Positions 44,656 through 53,638 of a DNA stretch of 64,000 nt are shown piece after piece. The DNA is from Taishania sp045629585 (GTDB lineage: Bacteria; Bacteroidota; Bacteroidia; Flavobacteriales_D; Crocinitomicaceae), in contig JAZQRM010000083.1 in assembly GCA_045629585.1 (NCBI GenBank), forward strand, positions 22,905-86,904, given 5' to 3'. The translations under genes were made by a program, and so were the position numbers. Numbering within the stretch: the first letter of the stretch is position 1; every line of letters starts with the position of its first letter. The notes under the pieces were generated by a model. That model was given only the letters and a program-made list of their open reading frames with translations. It had not been told where the DNA came from and did not search any database.

Positions 44656-44703
44656 ACCTAATTCAAGGTAGGTTTTGACCTTTTTAAAGGTTATTTTAAA
44701 GGT
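44656..44703. promoter_or_regulatory. cluster of ACCT/AGGT inverted repeats upstream of the HTH gene
   Basis: ACCTAATTCAAGGT (44656-44669), the perfect palindrome ACCTTTTTAAAGGT (44678-44691) and a further half-site AAAGGT (44698-44703). Spacing between the two palindromes' starts is 22 nt. Likely operator or excisionase-binding sites. Confidence 0.5.
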
Positions 44704-44709
44704 TGATTT

Positions 44710-46059
44710 TTAACAGGTTGAATAATATTTTTTTATCAATTCATAAGTTGCAATTCTTTTTTGATTCGGTTTTGCATCCCAAGAAATTCTTTTCAATTCA
44801 TCAGAAACATAATCATAACGCTCTGTAATGTAATCGATGTAATGCTTTAAGCTTGTGTTAGGGTGTAAAAGGTTATCCCTTTTTAATGCGTCAAAAAGAA
44901 ACCTAAATTCAGTTCTATGATTATTCTTTACGTTGCATGAATCTATGTATCTTTCAAACAATGCTTTTCCATAATCAGTAAAAATACAGTTATCAATTTC
45001 TAAAACTACTTTTGATTGATTTTCAATACTTTCTACAGTGTTTTCAGAAGTTAAAGGCATTTCACTTTCTTTCTTATAACTCAAATAAGCTTCACCCAAC
45101 TTAAAAAACATGTATGATACTTCATTATGAGTTAAATCTCCATTGAACATCCCGTTAGTAAATTTGTTCAGAACAACTCCAAATTCATCTTTTTTCAAAG
45201 CTTCAATATCTCTTTTTACATCTACAATAAGCTGTTCTAAAGTTAAACCTTCAATAAGTTCATGTTTGCCTCCGTTTTGTAAATGGTGAAGAGTGAACTG
45301 TAGTTCTTCTAAATGAACATAGTAATCCCTTTCACATTCATTTTTTAGGCGAGTTAAAGCATCTTGAAAACCACAAAATACTTCTTCAAATGAGAAGTGT
45401 TCCTTTTCAGCTTTCTTAAACTCTCTCAGAAGATAATCTTTAAAGAAACTTCTTGTATTCGTATCACAATAACCTTCCAATAATATTTTTAAATAGTCCA
45501 TTACATTAGCATTTTCGAGTAGTAAATTATTTCTATCATTAGTTTCTACATTCAGTTTTAACAACTCTAATTCTGTAGATAGTGATAAAAATTCAAACAA
45601 CGGTTTAAGAATATTATCCATTTCATCAAATAAGAATTGAACTGGCTTCATACTGATTTTTGTATTCATCCTGAATGCTACGTACAGTTTTAAAAAGCTT
45701 TCTATTACCTTTTCATCTTTAAGCTCTATCTTATCTTTTAGAATATGAATATCAGTTGATACATCATTCCAATAAAGACCATAATTATTATCTAGTTCCC
45801 TTAGGTTTAAGTCAATGACCATTTGCCTAATCGGTAATCTAATATTCTTTAAAACTATAGAATCTAAATCATTGATTTGTTTTCTAATTTTATCATGTAG
45901 TTTTTTATCAGTTAATGTCTTATTAGGATGTAATTTCCCTGCTTTTTTTCTAAGATACAACACGGCAATTACTTCTATAGAATTGCTATTAAAGGTTTCG
46001 ATTTTAGGATGCAAGTATTCTATAAACCTAAAAAGATTTTGTATTTTTTCGCTTATCAT
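44710..46059 (-). CDS. 449-residue element protein of unknown function
   Basis: 449 residues, soluble, rich in Lys, Glu and Leu and predicted almost wholly helical. The middle (FLSLSTELELLKLNVETNDRN) and the C-terminal region (FRFLFDALKRDNLL, then YDYVSDELKRISWDAKPNQ) look like a bundle of helices. No enzymatic motif is visible. Position between integrase and excisionase recalls RteC-like regulators of Bacteroides elements, but I see no convincing match. It is the largest gene of the element and could be cargo. Confidence 0.7.
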   Translation of the reverse strand: MISEKIQNLFRFIEYLHPKIETFNSNSIEVIAVLYLRKKAGKLHPNKTLTDKKLHDKIRKQINDLDSIVLKNIRLPIRQMVIDLNLRELDNNYGLYWNDVSTDIHILKDKIELKDEKVIESFLKLYVAFRMNTKISMKPVQFLFDEMDNILKPLFEFLSLSTELELLKLNVETNDRNNLLLENANVMDYLKILLEGYCDTNTRSFFKDYLLREFKKAEKEHFSFEEVFCGFQDALTRLKNECERDYYVHLEELQFTLHHLQNGGKHELIEGLTLEQLIVDVKRDIEALKKDEFGVVLNKFTNGMFNGDLTHNEVSYMFFKLGEAYLSYKKESEMPLTSENTVESIENQSKVVLEIDNCIFTDYGKALFERYIDSCNVKNNHRTEFRFLFDALKRDNLLHPNTSLKHYIDYITERYDYVSDELKRISWDAKPNQKRIATYELIKKYYSTC

Positions 46060-46073
46060 AGTATAGAATAGAA

Positions 46074-47312
46074 TTATAAATAATTAGCCATTTCCAGTGC
46101 AATGTCCTTGTTGCTTTTGCCTATGTACTGTAAGAACATAGCTTCACTACTATGACCAGTTACATTGATTAAAAAGCTGGTATTAATCTTACCGTAATAA
46201 TTTGTTGCAAAAGACCTTCTGCCTATGTGAGAGGTAACGAGTTCCCATTTAGGATAAACACCCATTACTTTACGAGTCCCATCCTTAGTAACTATTTGTT
46301 TACCTCCATAGGTAGGTTCGTTTATTCCAGCGAGTTTACACACTTCTTTTATGTATTCGTTATAACGTTGGTCTGATATTGCTCTAGGAAACTCACCAGC
46401 ACGTTTATCTAGTGTTTTTAAGACTTGTTTAGCTACAGGAATAGTCATAAGTTTATTAGTTTTCTTCTGTGTGAACTCCAGCAAATATTTACCTTCTTCA
46501 ATTCTTATCATGTCTTTTTGAAATTTCAAGAAGTCAGAAACTCTTTGCCCAGTATAACAACTAATAATTAACCAATCTCTAGCATTGTTTAAATAGTCGT
46601 GTTTGAGTTCTAAATGTTGGATGATTTCCAGTTCTTTAGAGGTGAGAAATATCTTTTCGGATTTAGCTTTTTCTACTCTTAGTGAATCCAGTTGAATATT
46701 AACTTTTAGTCCGTTATACCTTGCGTGAAAGCAAATTGTTTTTATGAATGCTAATTCTCTTTGAATTGTGTTTTTAGCGTAGTTTTTAGCTTTGTAAAAT
46801 TCAACAAGTTCATTTTTAAAACTTTCATTAATCTCATCAAAATAAATAACATGTTTACGCTCCATTTCAAAAGCTCTCAACTTGCTTTGTATGGTTTTCA
46901 TTTTACCAATAGAGGTTTTCTTTAAATCGTGCTTTCTTGCTTCTAAATAGAAATCTATGTAATTGATTAAATCCGTAGGTAAAGCAATCTCTTTTTTCGG
47001 TGTATAATATTGCTGGATGAGGTCTTTAAACCAATCATTTGAAACGGTGCTTACATCAACTTTATTTGCATGACTTAAAATGTAGGTTGTAAGATTGGTA
47101 CATTCATTATTAACTTGTTGGAGCTGTCTTATTAAATCTATGTCTTTTGGTTTAACATTTTTTTTTATGTGCTCATTCCAAAACTTCTGCGATGTAAGGA
47201 TATTTGTTTTAGCTCCAAAAACTAAATCTTTCTTATCTACTCTATGTAAAAAGCGTACCTCTATACACGCTTGTTCTTTTTTTGACCGATACATAAAATT
47301 AACAGTTGCCAT
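46074..47312 (-). CDS. tyrosine recombinase (integrase)
   Basis: 412 residues from ATG 47312; a TTG at 47333 would add seven residues with poor fit. N-terminal arm-binding and SAM-like domains (about 1-210) precede the catalytic domain. Catalytic set: R of TGQRVSDF, K of QKKTNKLMTI, HIGRRSFAT (H-x-x-R), H of TGHSSEAM and the nucleophile Y of LQYIGKS. It is the family typical of Bacteroidota integrative elements. It lies 180 nt from attR and points away from it. Confidence 0.95.
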   Translation of the reverse strand: MATVNFMYRSKKEQACIEVRFLHRVDKKDLVFGAKTNILTSQKFWNEHIKKNVKPKDIDLIRQLQQVNNECTNLTTYILSHANKVDVSTVSNDWFKDLIQQYYTPKKEIALPTDLINYIDFYLEARKHDLKKTSIGKMKTIQSKLRAFEMERKHVIYFDEINESFKNELVEFYKAKNYAKNTIQRELAFIKTICFHARYNGLKVNIQLDSLRVEKAKSEKIFLTSKELEIIQHLELKHDYLNNARDWLIISCYTGQRVSDFLKFQKDMIRIEEGKYLLEFTQKKTNKLMTIPVAKQVLKTLDKRAGEFPRAISDQRYNEYIKEVCKLAGINEPTYGGKQIVTKDGTRKVMGVYPKWELVTSHIGRRSFATNYYGKINTSFLINVTGHSSEAMFLQYIGKSNKDIALEMANYL

Positions 47313-47330
47313 ACAAGTTACTTTACAATA

Positions 47331-47364
47331 CAAAAATGTGTTTTTTTGTACGGCAATTTACAAA
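47331..47364 (-). promoter_or_regulatory. possible integrase promoter
   Basis: On the minus strand TTTG (47364-47361), 22 nt, CATTTTTG (47338-47331), one mismatch to TAnnTTTG; 18 nt ahead of the ATG. Confidence 0.4.
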
Positions 47365-47491
47365 TTGTTTAAATGCTAATCAATTTATTGCAATATTTTG
47401 TTTGAGTTTAAATCTTTGTTATTATTGCAATTAAGATAAATGTTGTTTAATTACTAGTCATTTTGATAGGTTTGTTTTTGCATGTTTGCAC

Positions 47492-47511
47492 TCCCTCTCT
47501 CTCCGCAAATG
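47492..47511 (+). repeat. attR: right direct repeat of the integrated element
   Basis: Exact 20-nt copy of 42355-42374. Flanks differ on both sides, which fixes the limits of the repeat. Confidence 0.9.
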
Positions 47512-47512
47512 C

Positions 47513-47542
47513 AAAGTCGATTAGTAATAGTCGACTTTTTTT
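47513..47542 (+). terminator. displaced original terminator of tRNA-Ser
   Basis: AAAGTCGA (47513-47520) pairs with TCGACTTT (47531-47538), followed by more T. It starts just after attR on the chromosomal side, where the tRNA terminator would have been before integration. Confidence 0.65.
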
Positions 47543-47572
47543 ATTGTATTAATTGTGACATTCAGGAAGGGA

Positions 47573-47640
47573 TGAGAACCCTCGGGTTCGTGCCGAAGCG
47601 AAGCGTAGACCAGCGTAGCTAATTCCTCTCTCTCGGCAAG
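47573..47640 (+). other. fossil tRNA-like 3' end with inserted GC-rich segment
   Basis: CCCTCGGGTTCG (near 47579) and AATTCCTCTCTCTCGGCA (near 47620) resemble the T-arm and acceptor end of the nearby tRNA-Ser, but are split by about 30 nt of higher GC (GAAGCGAAGCGTAGACCAGC). No complete tRNA can be folded. Confidence 0.5.
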
Positions 47641-47758
47641 CAGAATCTATCAGAAATGGTAGGTCCTTTTTTTTTTATAAACATTCAAAATTCAGTTCCT
47701 CTTCTTTCTTAACGAATGTTGTTTTTTAGAAACTAACTATTATTTATATCTTTACTTT

Positions 47759-48925
47759 ATGAATAATTTTGACATTTATAATCCAACTTATATTGCTTTT
47801 GGGAAAGAGCAAATCGAGCGTTTACCGCAATTTTTAACTAAAAATAACGCTAAAAAAATTCTTTTAGCTTACGGTGGAGGTTCCATAAAATCAAACGGGA
47901 TTTATGACCGTGTAATTGCTTCCTTAAAAGATTTTGAAGTTTTTGAATTTTCAGGAATTGAAGCCAACCCTCAATACTCCACATTAATGAAAGCTGTGGA
48001 GATGGTAAAAGCCAATTCAATTGATTTTATTTTAGCTGTTGGTGGTGGTTCAGTGATTGACGGCATTAAGTTCGTTTCAGGAGCTGCAAAATATGACGGC
48101 GAACCTTGGGATGTTTTAGAAAAGAAACTAGGATGTAGTTTTACGGAGGCAGTACCTTTTGGAACTGTTTTAACTCTACCAGCTACAGGGTCTGAAGCTA
48201 ATTCAGGTGGTGTAATTTCACGTCAAGAGACAAAAGAAAAGCTTGCAATGGGTGGACCTTTGTTTTTTCCTAAATTCTCTATTTGTGAACCAGGAGTTGT
48301 CGCTTCATTACCGAAACGTCAGATAGCAAATGGAATTGCCGATGCTTACATGCATACATTAGAACAATATTTGACCATGCCAATGGGGAATTTGTTGCAA
48401 GAAAGACATGCTGAAGGTATACTAATGACATTACGTGAAATAGCTCATGATTTGTTAGCTAACCCAGCTGATTATGATTTAGAGGCAAACTTTATGTATG
48501 CAGCTATGCATGCGTTAAATGGAAACCTTCGTGCTGGTGGTGCTTATGATTGGTGTACGCATATGATTGGTCATGAATTAACTGCACTTTTTGGAATTGA
48601 TCACGCGAGAACATTAGCAATTATTGCTCCTCGTTTGTTCGAAAATCAATATGAAAACAAGAAGCAAATGTTAGCTCAGTACGGAGCTAGAGTTTTAGGG
48701 ATTGAAGGACCTCAAGAGTTTACTGCCAAAACAGCAATCGTGGAAACGGAGATATTTTTTCAATCTTTAGGTATAGATACTAAGTTAAGTGATTATACTG
48801 CCGATTTTGAAGGTGTCGCTCAAGAGATTAAAGGGCGTTTCATTGAACGTGGTTGGTTGAAAATGGGTGAACGCGGTGCAATCACTCCTGATGATGTAGA
48901 ATTAATTGTGACAAAATCAATTTAA
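47759..48925 (+). CDS. iron-containing alcohol dehydrogenase (YqhD/butanol dehydrogenase-like)
   Basis: 388 residues. GGGSVIDGIKF (nucleotide binding, about 95-105), ATGSEANSGGVI, and metal ligands in DAYMHTLEQY and HMIGHELTALFGIDHARTL are intact. Members reduce aldehydes with NADPH; the substrate here is open. First gene after the element, 3 nt before the next one. Confidence 0.92.
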   Translation: MNNFDIYNPTYIAFGKEQIERLPQFLTKNNAKKILLAYGGGSIKSNGIYDRVIASLKDFEVFEFSGIEANPQYSTLMKAVEMVKANSIDFILAVGGGSVIDGIKFVSGAAKYDGEPWDVLEKKLGCSFTEAVPFGTVLTLPATGSEANSGGVISRQETKEKLAMGGPLFFPKFSICEPGVVASLPKRQIANGIADAYMHTLEQYLTMPMGNLLQERHAEGILMTLREIAHDLLANPADYDLEANFMYAAMHALNGNLRAGGAYDWCTHMIGHELTALFGIDHARTLAIIAPRLFENQYENKKQMLAQYGARVLGIEGPQEFTAKTAIVETEIFFQSLGIDTKLSDYTADFEGVAQEIKGRFIERGWLKMGERGAITPDDVELIVTKSI

Positions 48926-48928
48926 TAA

Positions 48929-49963
48929 ATGTGGAATTCACGGTTTTTTAAAATAACTGAAGAGCCTAAACCAGAAATTATAGATTTGTTGACATCTGTG
49001 ACCCTTGGTACCACTGGTGTACGTTATAAACATTTAGATACTCACAAGCGAGTTAAGGAGGTGGATAATCCCACCTTCTTTTATTTGCAGCCAAAGGATA
49101 AGGTCTTAGGGAATATGACTTTGTGTAGACGCGAAGACAATTGGTATATAAGATATTTCGCTTTTCGGAGTGCGCTGCAGCGGTCAACTGATACAAAAAC
49201 GGAGGACAAATCTAACTCTTTGGTGAAACGAGAAATTGAATCGTTTTTTCAGTCTGCAATGGAAGGTAGTTTTTACAATACTCAAGTCCAATCCTTCTAT
49301 GCGTACATAGATCCTAAAAATGATCGTAGCTTGTGGATGAGTAAAAACTTTGGTTTTCATACCATCGCGCAGTTGTGTACGCAAACGTTTAGTCGGTTTT
49401 ATGCAAAAAAAACGGAGCGGTTTAGCATCGAAGATCCAACGTGTGAATTACAAGATTTGATTAGACAGAATTTTGGTAATCATGCTTTCTTTTTTGATGC
49501 TTATTTAGACAAAAATCCAATTGGTATTTTGAAAGGTGAAAACGGTGAAATTTTAGCTTTTTGTCGTGTCACTATGGCGCATTGGAGGATCGAAAGTCTT
49601 GGAGGTCCATTGGGGCAAGTACAAGCTAAGTTACTCCCTTATATTCCTATTGTTAATCGTTTGGTTAATCCGAAACTACATACTTTTGTTGTGCCTGATT
49701 CAGTATGGGTAAAGGAAGGTAATTCGCAATTATTAACTGAATTGTTCGAAAATCTAATTTATTCAACTAAGGCAAACATGCTTATTTGGTGGGCTGATCA
49801 AAACGAAAGCTTATATCAAAAGTCAAAAAACAAGGTCAATTGGGGACCGATGCATAAATTAATGGGGGTTGCTCCTGTTAGCGTTGTGTGTCGAGAAAAT
49901 GGAAAGGAAACTCCAAAACCTTTAACGAAGCCAATGTATGTAGTGGCTATTGACGCTATTTAA
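48929..49963 (+). CDS. conserved hypothetical protein, possibly acyltransferase-like
   Basis: 344 residues, soluble, no signal. Two similar halves can be suspected: GNMTLCRREDNWYIRYFAFRS early, and KGENGEILAFCRVTMAHWRIESLGG later, which recall the strands of GNAT acetyltransferase folds. I am not sure of the family. It is tightly coupled to the alcohol dehydrogenase gene. Confidence 0.6.
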   Translation: MWNSRFFKITEEPKPEIIDLLTSVTLGTTGVRYKHLDTHKRVKEVDNPTFFYLQPKDKVLGNMTLCRREDNWYIRYFAFRSALQRSTDTKTEDKSNSLVKREIESFFQSAMEGSFYNTQVQSFYAYIDPKNDRSLWMSKNFGFHTIAQLCTQTFSRFYAKKTERFSIEDPTCELQDLIRQNFGNHAFFFDAYLDKNPIGILKGENGEILAFCRVTMAHWRIESLGGPLGQVQAKLLPYIPIVNRLVNPKLHTFVVPDSVWVKEGNSQLLTELFENLIYSTKANMLIWWADQNESLYQKSKNKVNWGPMHKLMGVAPVSVVCRENGKETPKPLTKPMYVVAIDAI

Positions 49964-50008
49964 ACTCACAATTTTTCACGATATTTGTTTTAACTAAATA
50001 CAGCAAAC

Positions 50009-50800
50009 ATGAAAATCAAATTCCTGCTATATATTTTCTTCGCATTACTTGTTGCGGCTTGCAATACGAAAGATTCAGATTCGAATGATTCAACTGTTAA
50101 TGATTTGTCATATGTCGACGATGGAGATCAAGATTTATGGATTGCTCAGATAAATGTAGAATTACCTGAGTTAACTTGTGTTAAAAGTTTGTTGTACATC
50201 CACGATGATGAATCGACTGCGAGTTCTTATGCTTATTTAGATAAAGATGAAAATTTGATCAAGATTGAGGAAGCTTTATTTAATAGTAAAACAAACAGTT
50301 TTGAATACCGTGACTTCTACTTCAAAGATGGAAAACAATTTGCAAGTAGTGAGAAACAGCAGAAAGAACTAAATAACCAACCCTATTTTTCCGAAGTTGT
50401 TTCCTTTTATAATGATAAAGGAGATGTAATTGCTTCAAAAGAACGTACGGCAACATTTGAAGAGTATTTAGATAACGAAGGATTTAAGGAAGTCAAAAAA
50501 TCGGCTCATAATTCAGATAATGCTTATGCGATTTTGCGTCAGGAGGGACCCTATAAAACGCAATTTAGAGGTTTTGTTGAAGCAGGGGCATATGACTTTT
50601 TAATTGTTGGTGGTCCAGACGAGTTTGGATATACTTCCGCATTAAGTATTCAAGAAGATAGTCCAACGTTACGATTTCTTAGAAAAGAAGGTAAAAAGGC
50701 GCTAGGACAAGATTTACGCGTTTCTTTTGAGCGTTTTACGGATAATCAAGGTTATGAAATGCAGTTGTTAAGAGATTTAGCAATTTTGAAAGATAATTAG
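50009..50800 (+). CDS. lipoprotein of unknown function
   Basis: 263 residues. Lipoprotein signal (MKIKFLLYIFFALLVAAC) with the acceptor cysteine near residue 18, then a Ser/Asp-rich linker (NTKDSDSNDSTVNDL). The rest is mixed alpha/beta with repeated aromatic strands (EYRDFYFKDGKQFASSEK). No family recognised. No terminator found before the next gene. Confidence 0.65.
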   Translation: MKIKFLLYIFFALLVAACNTKDSDSNDSTVNDLSYVDDGDQDLWIAQINVELPELTCVKSLLYIHDDESTASSYAYLDKDENLIKIEEALFNSKTNSFEYRDFYFKDGKQFASSEKQQKELNNQPYFSEVVSFYNDKGDVIASKERTATFEEYLDNEGFKEVKKSAHNSDNAYAILRQEGPYKTQFRGFVEAGAYDFLIVGGPDEFGYTSALSIQEDSPTLRFLRKEGKKALGQDLRVSFERFTDNQGYEMQLLRDLAILKDN

Positions 50801-50890
50801 TCCAATCACAACGAAATTTCACCGACCGTAATTAAAAATTCATTCAATTAGATTTAAAGATTTAATTTTGTATCAATTATATTACCATAA

Positions 50891-53638
50891 ATGATAAGAA
50901 ATTTACTTGCCCTATTTTTAATTTTATGTAGTACCACACTCAGTGCCCAGGAGATGAAAATCCATGGTAATGTTGTGGATACAACGAATAATAAAGGGCC
51001 ATTAAAAAATGCCGTTGCACTGTTGGTGCGTATGCGAGACAATAAGATGATTGACTTTAAGCGTACTAATGAAAATGGACATTTTAGTTTTGAAAAAATA
51101 CCTTTGGACACTATGGTTCTGATGGTGTCTTTTCCGGGTTACGATGATCGAGAAATTTACATAATTGGAAGTCCCGAAAATTCTGAAGTAGAAATCCCTG
51201 AACTAAGGATGTATAAGCCAGCTCAACAAATTGATGAGGTTTTAATTATGGCTTATCGCACACCGATTTATTACAAAGGTGATACATTAGTTTATGTCGC
51301 GGATTCATTTCGAGTACATGAAAATGCTACAGTTGAGGATTTGTTGAAAAAGTTACCTGGGCTTGAAGTTGATGAAAATGGAAAAATCAAATCCCAAGGA
51401 CAAGAAATTGCAAAAGTTTTAGTAGATGGAGATGAGTTTTTTGGTTCTGATCCTACTATAGCAACAAAGAATCTAGGAGCAAAAGCGGTGCAGTCTGTTC
51501 AGGTTTATGAAAAAGAACAAGAAGGTGTATTTGGTTCCGATGAAAAGATTAAAGTACTTGATTTAAAACTCAAAGATGCATACAAATCAGGCTATTTTGG
51601 GCGGGTTTCAGGAGCTTCTGATTTTGCATTAATGCGCAAAAATAATCCATTCTATGAAGGCGAGGTTTTATTCAACTATTTTAAAGGCTCAACAAAAATA
51701 TCTGTTTTTGGTCTAGGTACCAATACGCCTAGAAGTAGTTTTGGTTGGAGTGATGTAAGTCGTTTTGGTTTAGAAAATGAATCAACTGGTGACCCATGGA
51801 ATTCTACTACCACTGCCAATAATGGTATTCCACGCACATTGAAAACAGGTTTTTATTTTTCGGATAAATACGGAAAGAAAAAGAACACAATGGTTCAGTT
51901 GAATTATACATATTATGATAATCAATTAGACGTGAGAAGTGCCAATCGTACGCAATACTTTTTACCTGACACGACTTATTATACAGCAGATTCAACCAGA
52001 AATCTAAACAGAACAATGAGTCATCGTGTAAATCTAACGGTTGAAACGAAAATAGATTCATTAACGAAGTTGCGTATAAAACCAACATTAAGTATCGATG
52101 AGGGGAGAACCGATTATTTCAATTTTACGGAATATGAATCTGCTCAAAATGTAAAATCTTTGGGAACAACGATTTTAAATAATACGAATTCGAAGGGAAC
52201 GGATGTGGATGTTTTATTGAACTTCGAGCGTAAATTTATGAAACCGAGAAGATTGTTCAATTTCGATTATTATTTTAAGCACGTTGACAACAAAACCCAG
52301 TCCAATCTAAATACGCGTACAACGATTTATGCCATTGATTATAATACCTTGGTAAATCAAGAAAAAAATAATTTAAACAATTCAACTTTACATAATTTTT
52401 ACGCCGATTATACTGAGCCATTAAGTAAAATATTTAAGTTGACTTTTGGATATAATTTTATGATGGAACGTCTTAATTTGAATAAAAAGACGTTTGATTA
52501 TGATACATTGACAGGGGTGTATTCGCAATTAAACCTTGGACTTTCTAATGAGTTTGTAACCGACCGAATGGAAAATAAAGGAGGTTTAAAACTAACAATG
52601 GAAAAGGGAAAACACACGGCATTTGCTCGCTTGGATGTCCGTAACGTTGATATAGCAAATGACAACCGTATTACAAACGTTGATATTCATCAAAATGTAA
52701 CTAACTTTTTGCCAAGTGCTAGATATGAGTTTAAGCCAAATATGGGTACACGTTTACGTATGGATTACACCACATCTGCTGCTCAACCAAGTATTACCAA
52801 TTTGGCTCCAGTTCCAGATAATACTAACCCCAACCGAATTTCGATCGGAAACATGAGTTTGTTACCTTCTTATACACATAATTTCAACTTTAACTTTAAT
52901 AAGTTTAATGCGATAACGAACCGTTTTATGTGGTTAGGTGGTTATGGGTCTTTAGCTCAAAATGCATTTACAACTTCTACCACCTATGATAATTTAGGGA
53001 GAATGGTTTCTCAGATCGTCAATGCTGATGGTGTGATGTATACCGGTGTTTATGCAGGTGGAGGGATACCAATTAAAGGACGCGAGATTTCTTTCCGACC
53101 GATGGTAACGGCTAATTATAATCGCATGGTTAACTTTGTGAATGCGGAAGAAAATATCACGAATTATTTATCTTTATTAGCTAAGGCTGAATTTGTTTTC
53201 CAATGGGATTCATTAGAATTTAATTTAAGTGGTCAAATTGAATACATCAATCCTTCTTCTTCAATTAGTTCCGTTTCTTCAACGCCTTATAATCGTCAGA
53301 CTTATACAGCTCGTGTGTTATGGAGAATTGGTAAAGGTTTTGAGTTGCGTTCAGATGTACGCTGGATTATCAATAGCCAATTGGCACAAGGATACAATTT
53401 GAATTTCCTTATTTGGAATGCAGAGATCAGTAAGAATTTCTTAAAAACTGAAAATCTTATCTTATCTATATTAGCAAATGATATTTTGAATCAAAATACA
53501 AATGCTTCTCGTACGGTTACCAATAACATGGTTGTCGATAATCGTACTCAATTGATTTCACGTTATTTCTTATTGAAATTAACTTATCGTTTTAACAGTA
53601 ATAAGACAAAAGATGTTGATCTTAAAGGACATTTTTAA
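50891..53638 (+). CDS. outer-membrane beta-barrel family protein with carboxypeptidase-regulatory-like domain
   Basis: 915 residues. Signal peptide (MIRNLLALFLILCSTTLSAQ), then a CarboxypepD_reg-like domain (about 22-105), a plug-like part with YRTPIYYKGDTLVYVAD and VLVDGDEFFGSDPTIATKNLGA, then a long barrel. This is the OMP_b-brl_3 type of TonB-receptor relative. A -7 match TAATTTTG lies at 50863-50870. Its end overlaps the GLPGLI gene by 26 nt. Transported substrate unknown. Confidence 0.88.
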   Translation: MIRNLLALFLILCSTTLSAQEMKIHGNVVDTTNNKGPLKNAVALLVRMRDNKMIDFKRTNENGHFSFEKIPLDTMVLMVSFPGYDDREIYIIGSPENSEVEIPELRMYKPAQQIDEVLIMAYRTPIYYKGDTLVYVADSFRVHENATVEDLLKKLPGLEVDENGKIKSQGQEIAKVLVDGDEFFGSDPTIATKNLGAKAVQSVQVYEKEQEGVFGSDEKIKVLDLKLKDAYKSGYFGRVSGASDFALMRKNNPFYEGEVLFNYFKGSTKISVFGLGTNTPRSSFGWSDVSRFGLENESTGDPWNSTTTANNGIPRTLKTGFYFSDKYGKKKNTMVQLNYTYYDNQLDVRSANRTQYFLPDTTYYTADSTRNLNRTMSHRVNLTVETKIDSLTKLRIKPTLSIDEGRTDYFNFTEYESAQNVKSLGTTILNNTNSKGTDVDVLLNFERKFMKPRRLFNFDYYFKHVDNKTQSNLNTRTTIYAIDYNTLVNQEKNNLNNSTLHNFYADYTEPLSKIFKLTFGYNFMMERLNLNKKTFDYDTLTGVYSQLNLGLSNEFVTDRMENKGGLKLTMEKGKHTAFARLDVRNVDIANDNRITNVDIHQNVTNFLPSARYEFKPNMGTRLRMDYTTSAAQPSITNLAPVPDNTNPNRISIGNMSLLPSYTHNFNFNFNKFNAITNRFMWLGGYGSLAQNAFTTSTTYDNLGRMVSQIVNADGVMYTGVYAGGGIPIKGREISFRPMVTANYNRMVNFVNAEENITNYLSLLAKAEFVFQWDSLEFNLSGQIEYINPSSSISSVSSTPYNRQTYTARVLWRIGKGFELRSDVRWIINSQLAQGYNLNFLIWNAEISKNFLKTENLILSILANDILNQNTNASRTVTNNMVVDNRTQLISRYFLLKLTYRFNSNKTKDVDLKGHF

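Larger units (their letters stand above)
42355..47511. mobile_element. compact 5.1-kb integrative element in tRNA-Ser
   Basis: Bounded by 20-bp direct repeats, the left in the 3' end of tRNA-Ser. All six genes are on the minus strand, with the integrase at the far end next to attR: integrase, 449-residue unknown, excisionase-like HTH, small HTH-like protein, replication initiator of the II/X type, Cys/His protein. No relaxase, coupling protein, capsid or Zot-like gene was seen. It looks like a plasmid- or satellite-type element that replicates by itself after excision. Confidence 0.88.

Noticed and set aside
44710..46059. RteC homologue
   Set aside because: Position and helical character suggested it, but I could not line up any stretch convincingly with RteC-like proteins.
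47095..47379. Plus-strand frame opposite the integrase N-terminus
   Set aside because: Antisense shadow rich in Phe/Cys/Leu, extends over the integrase promoter.
42355..47511. Complete inovirus-like prophage
   Set aside because: Besides the Rep-like protein no Zot-like ATPase, small coat protein with a span, or adsorption protein is present.
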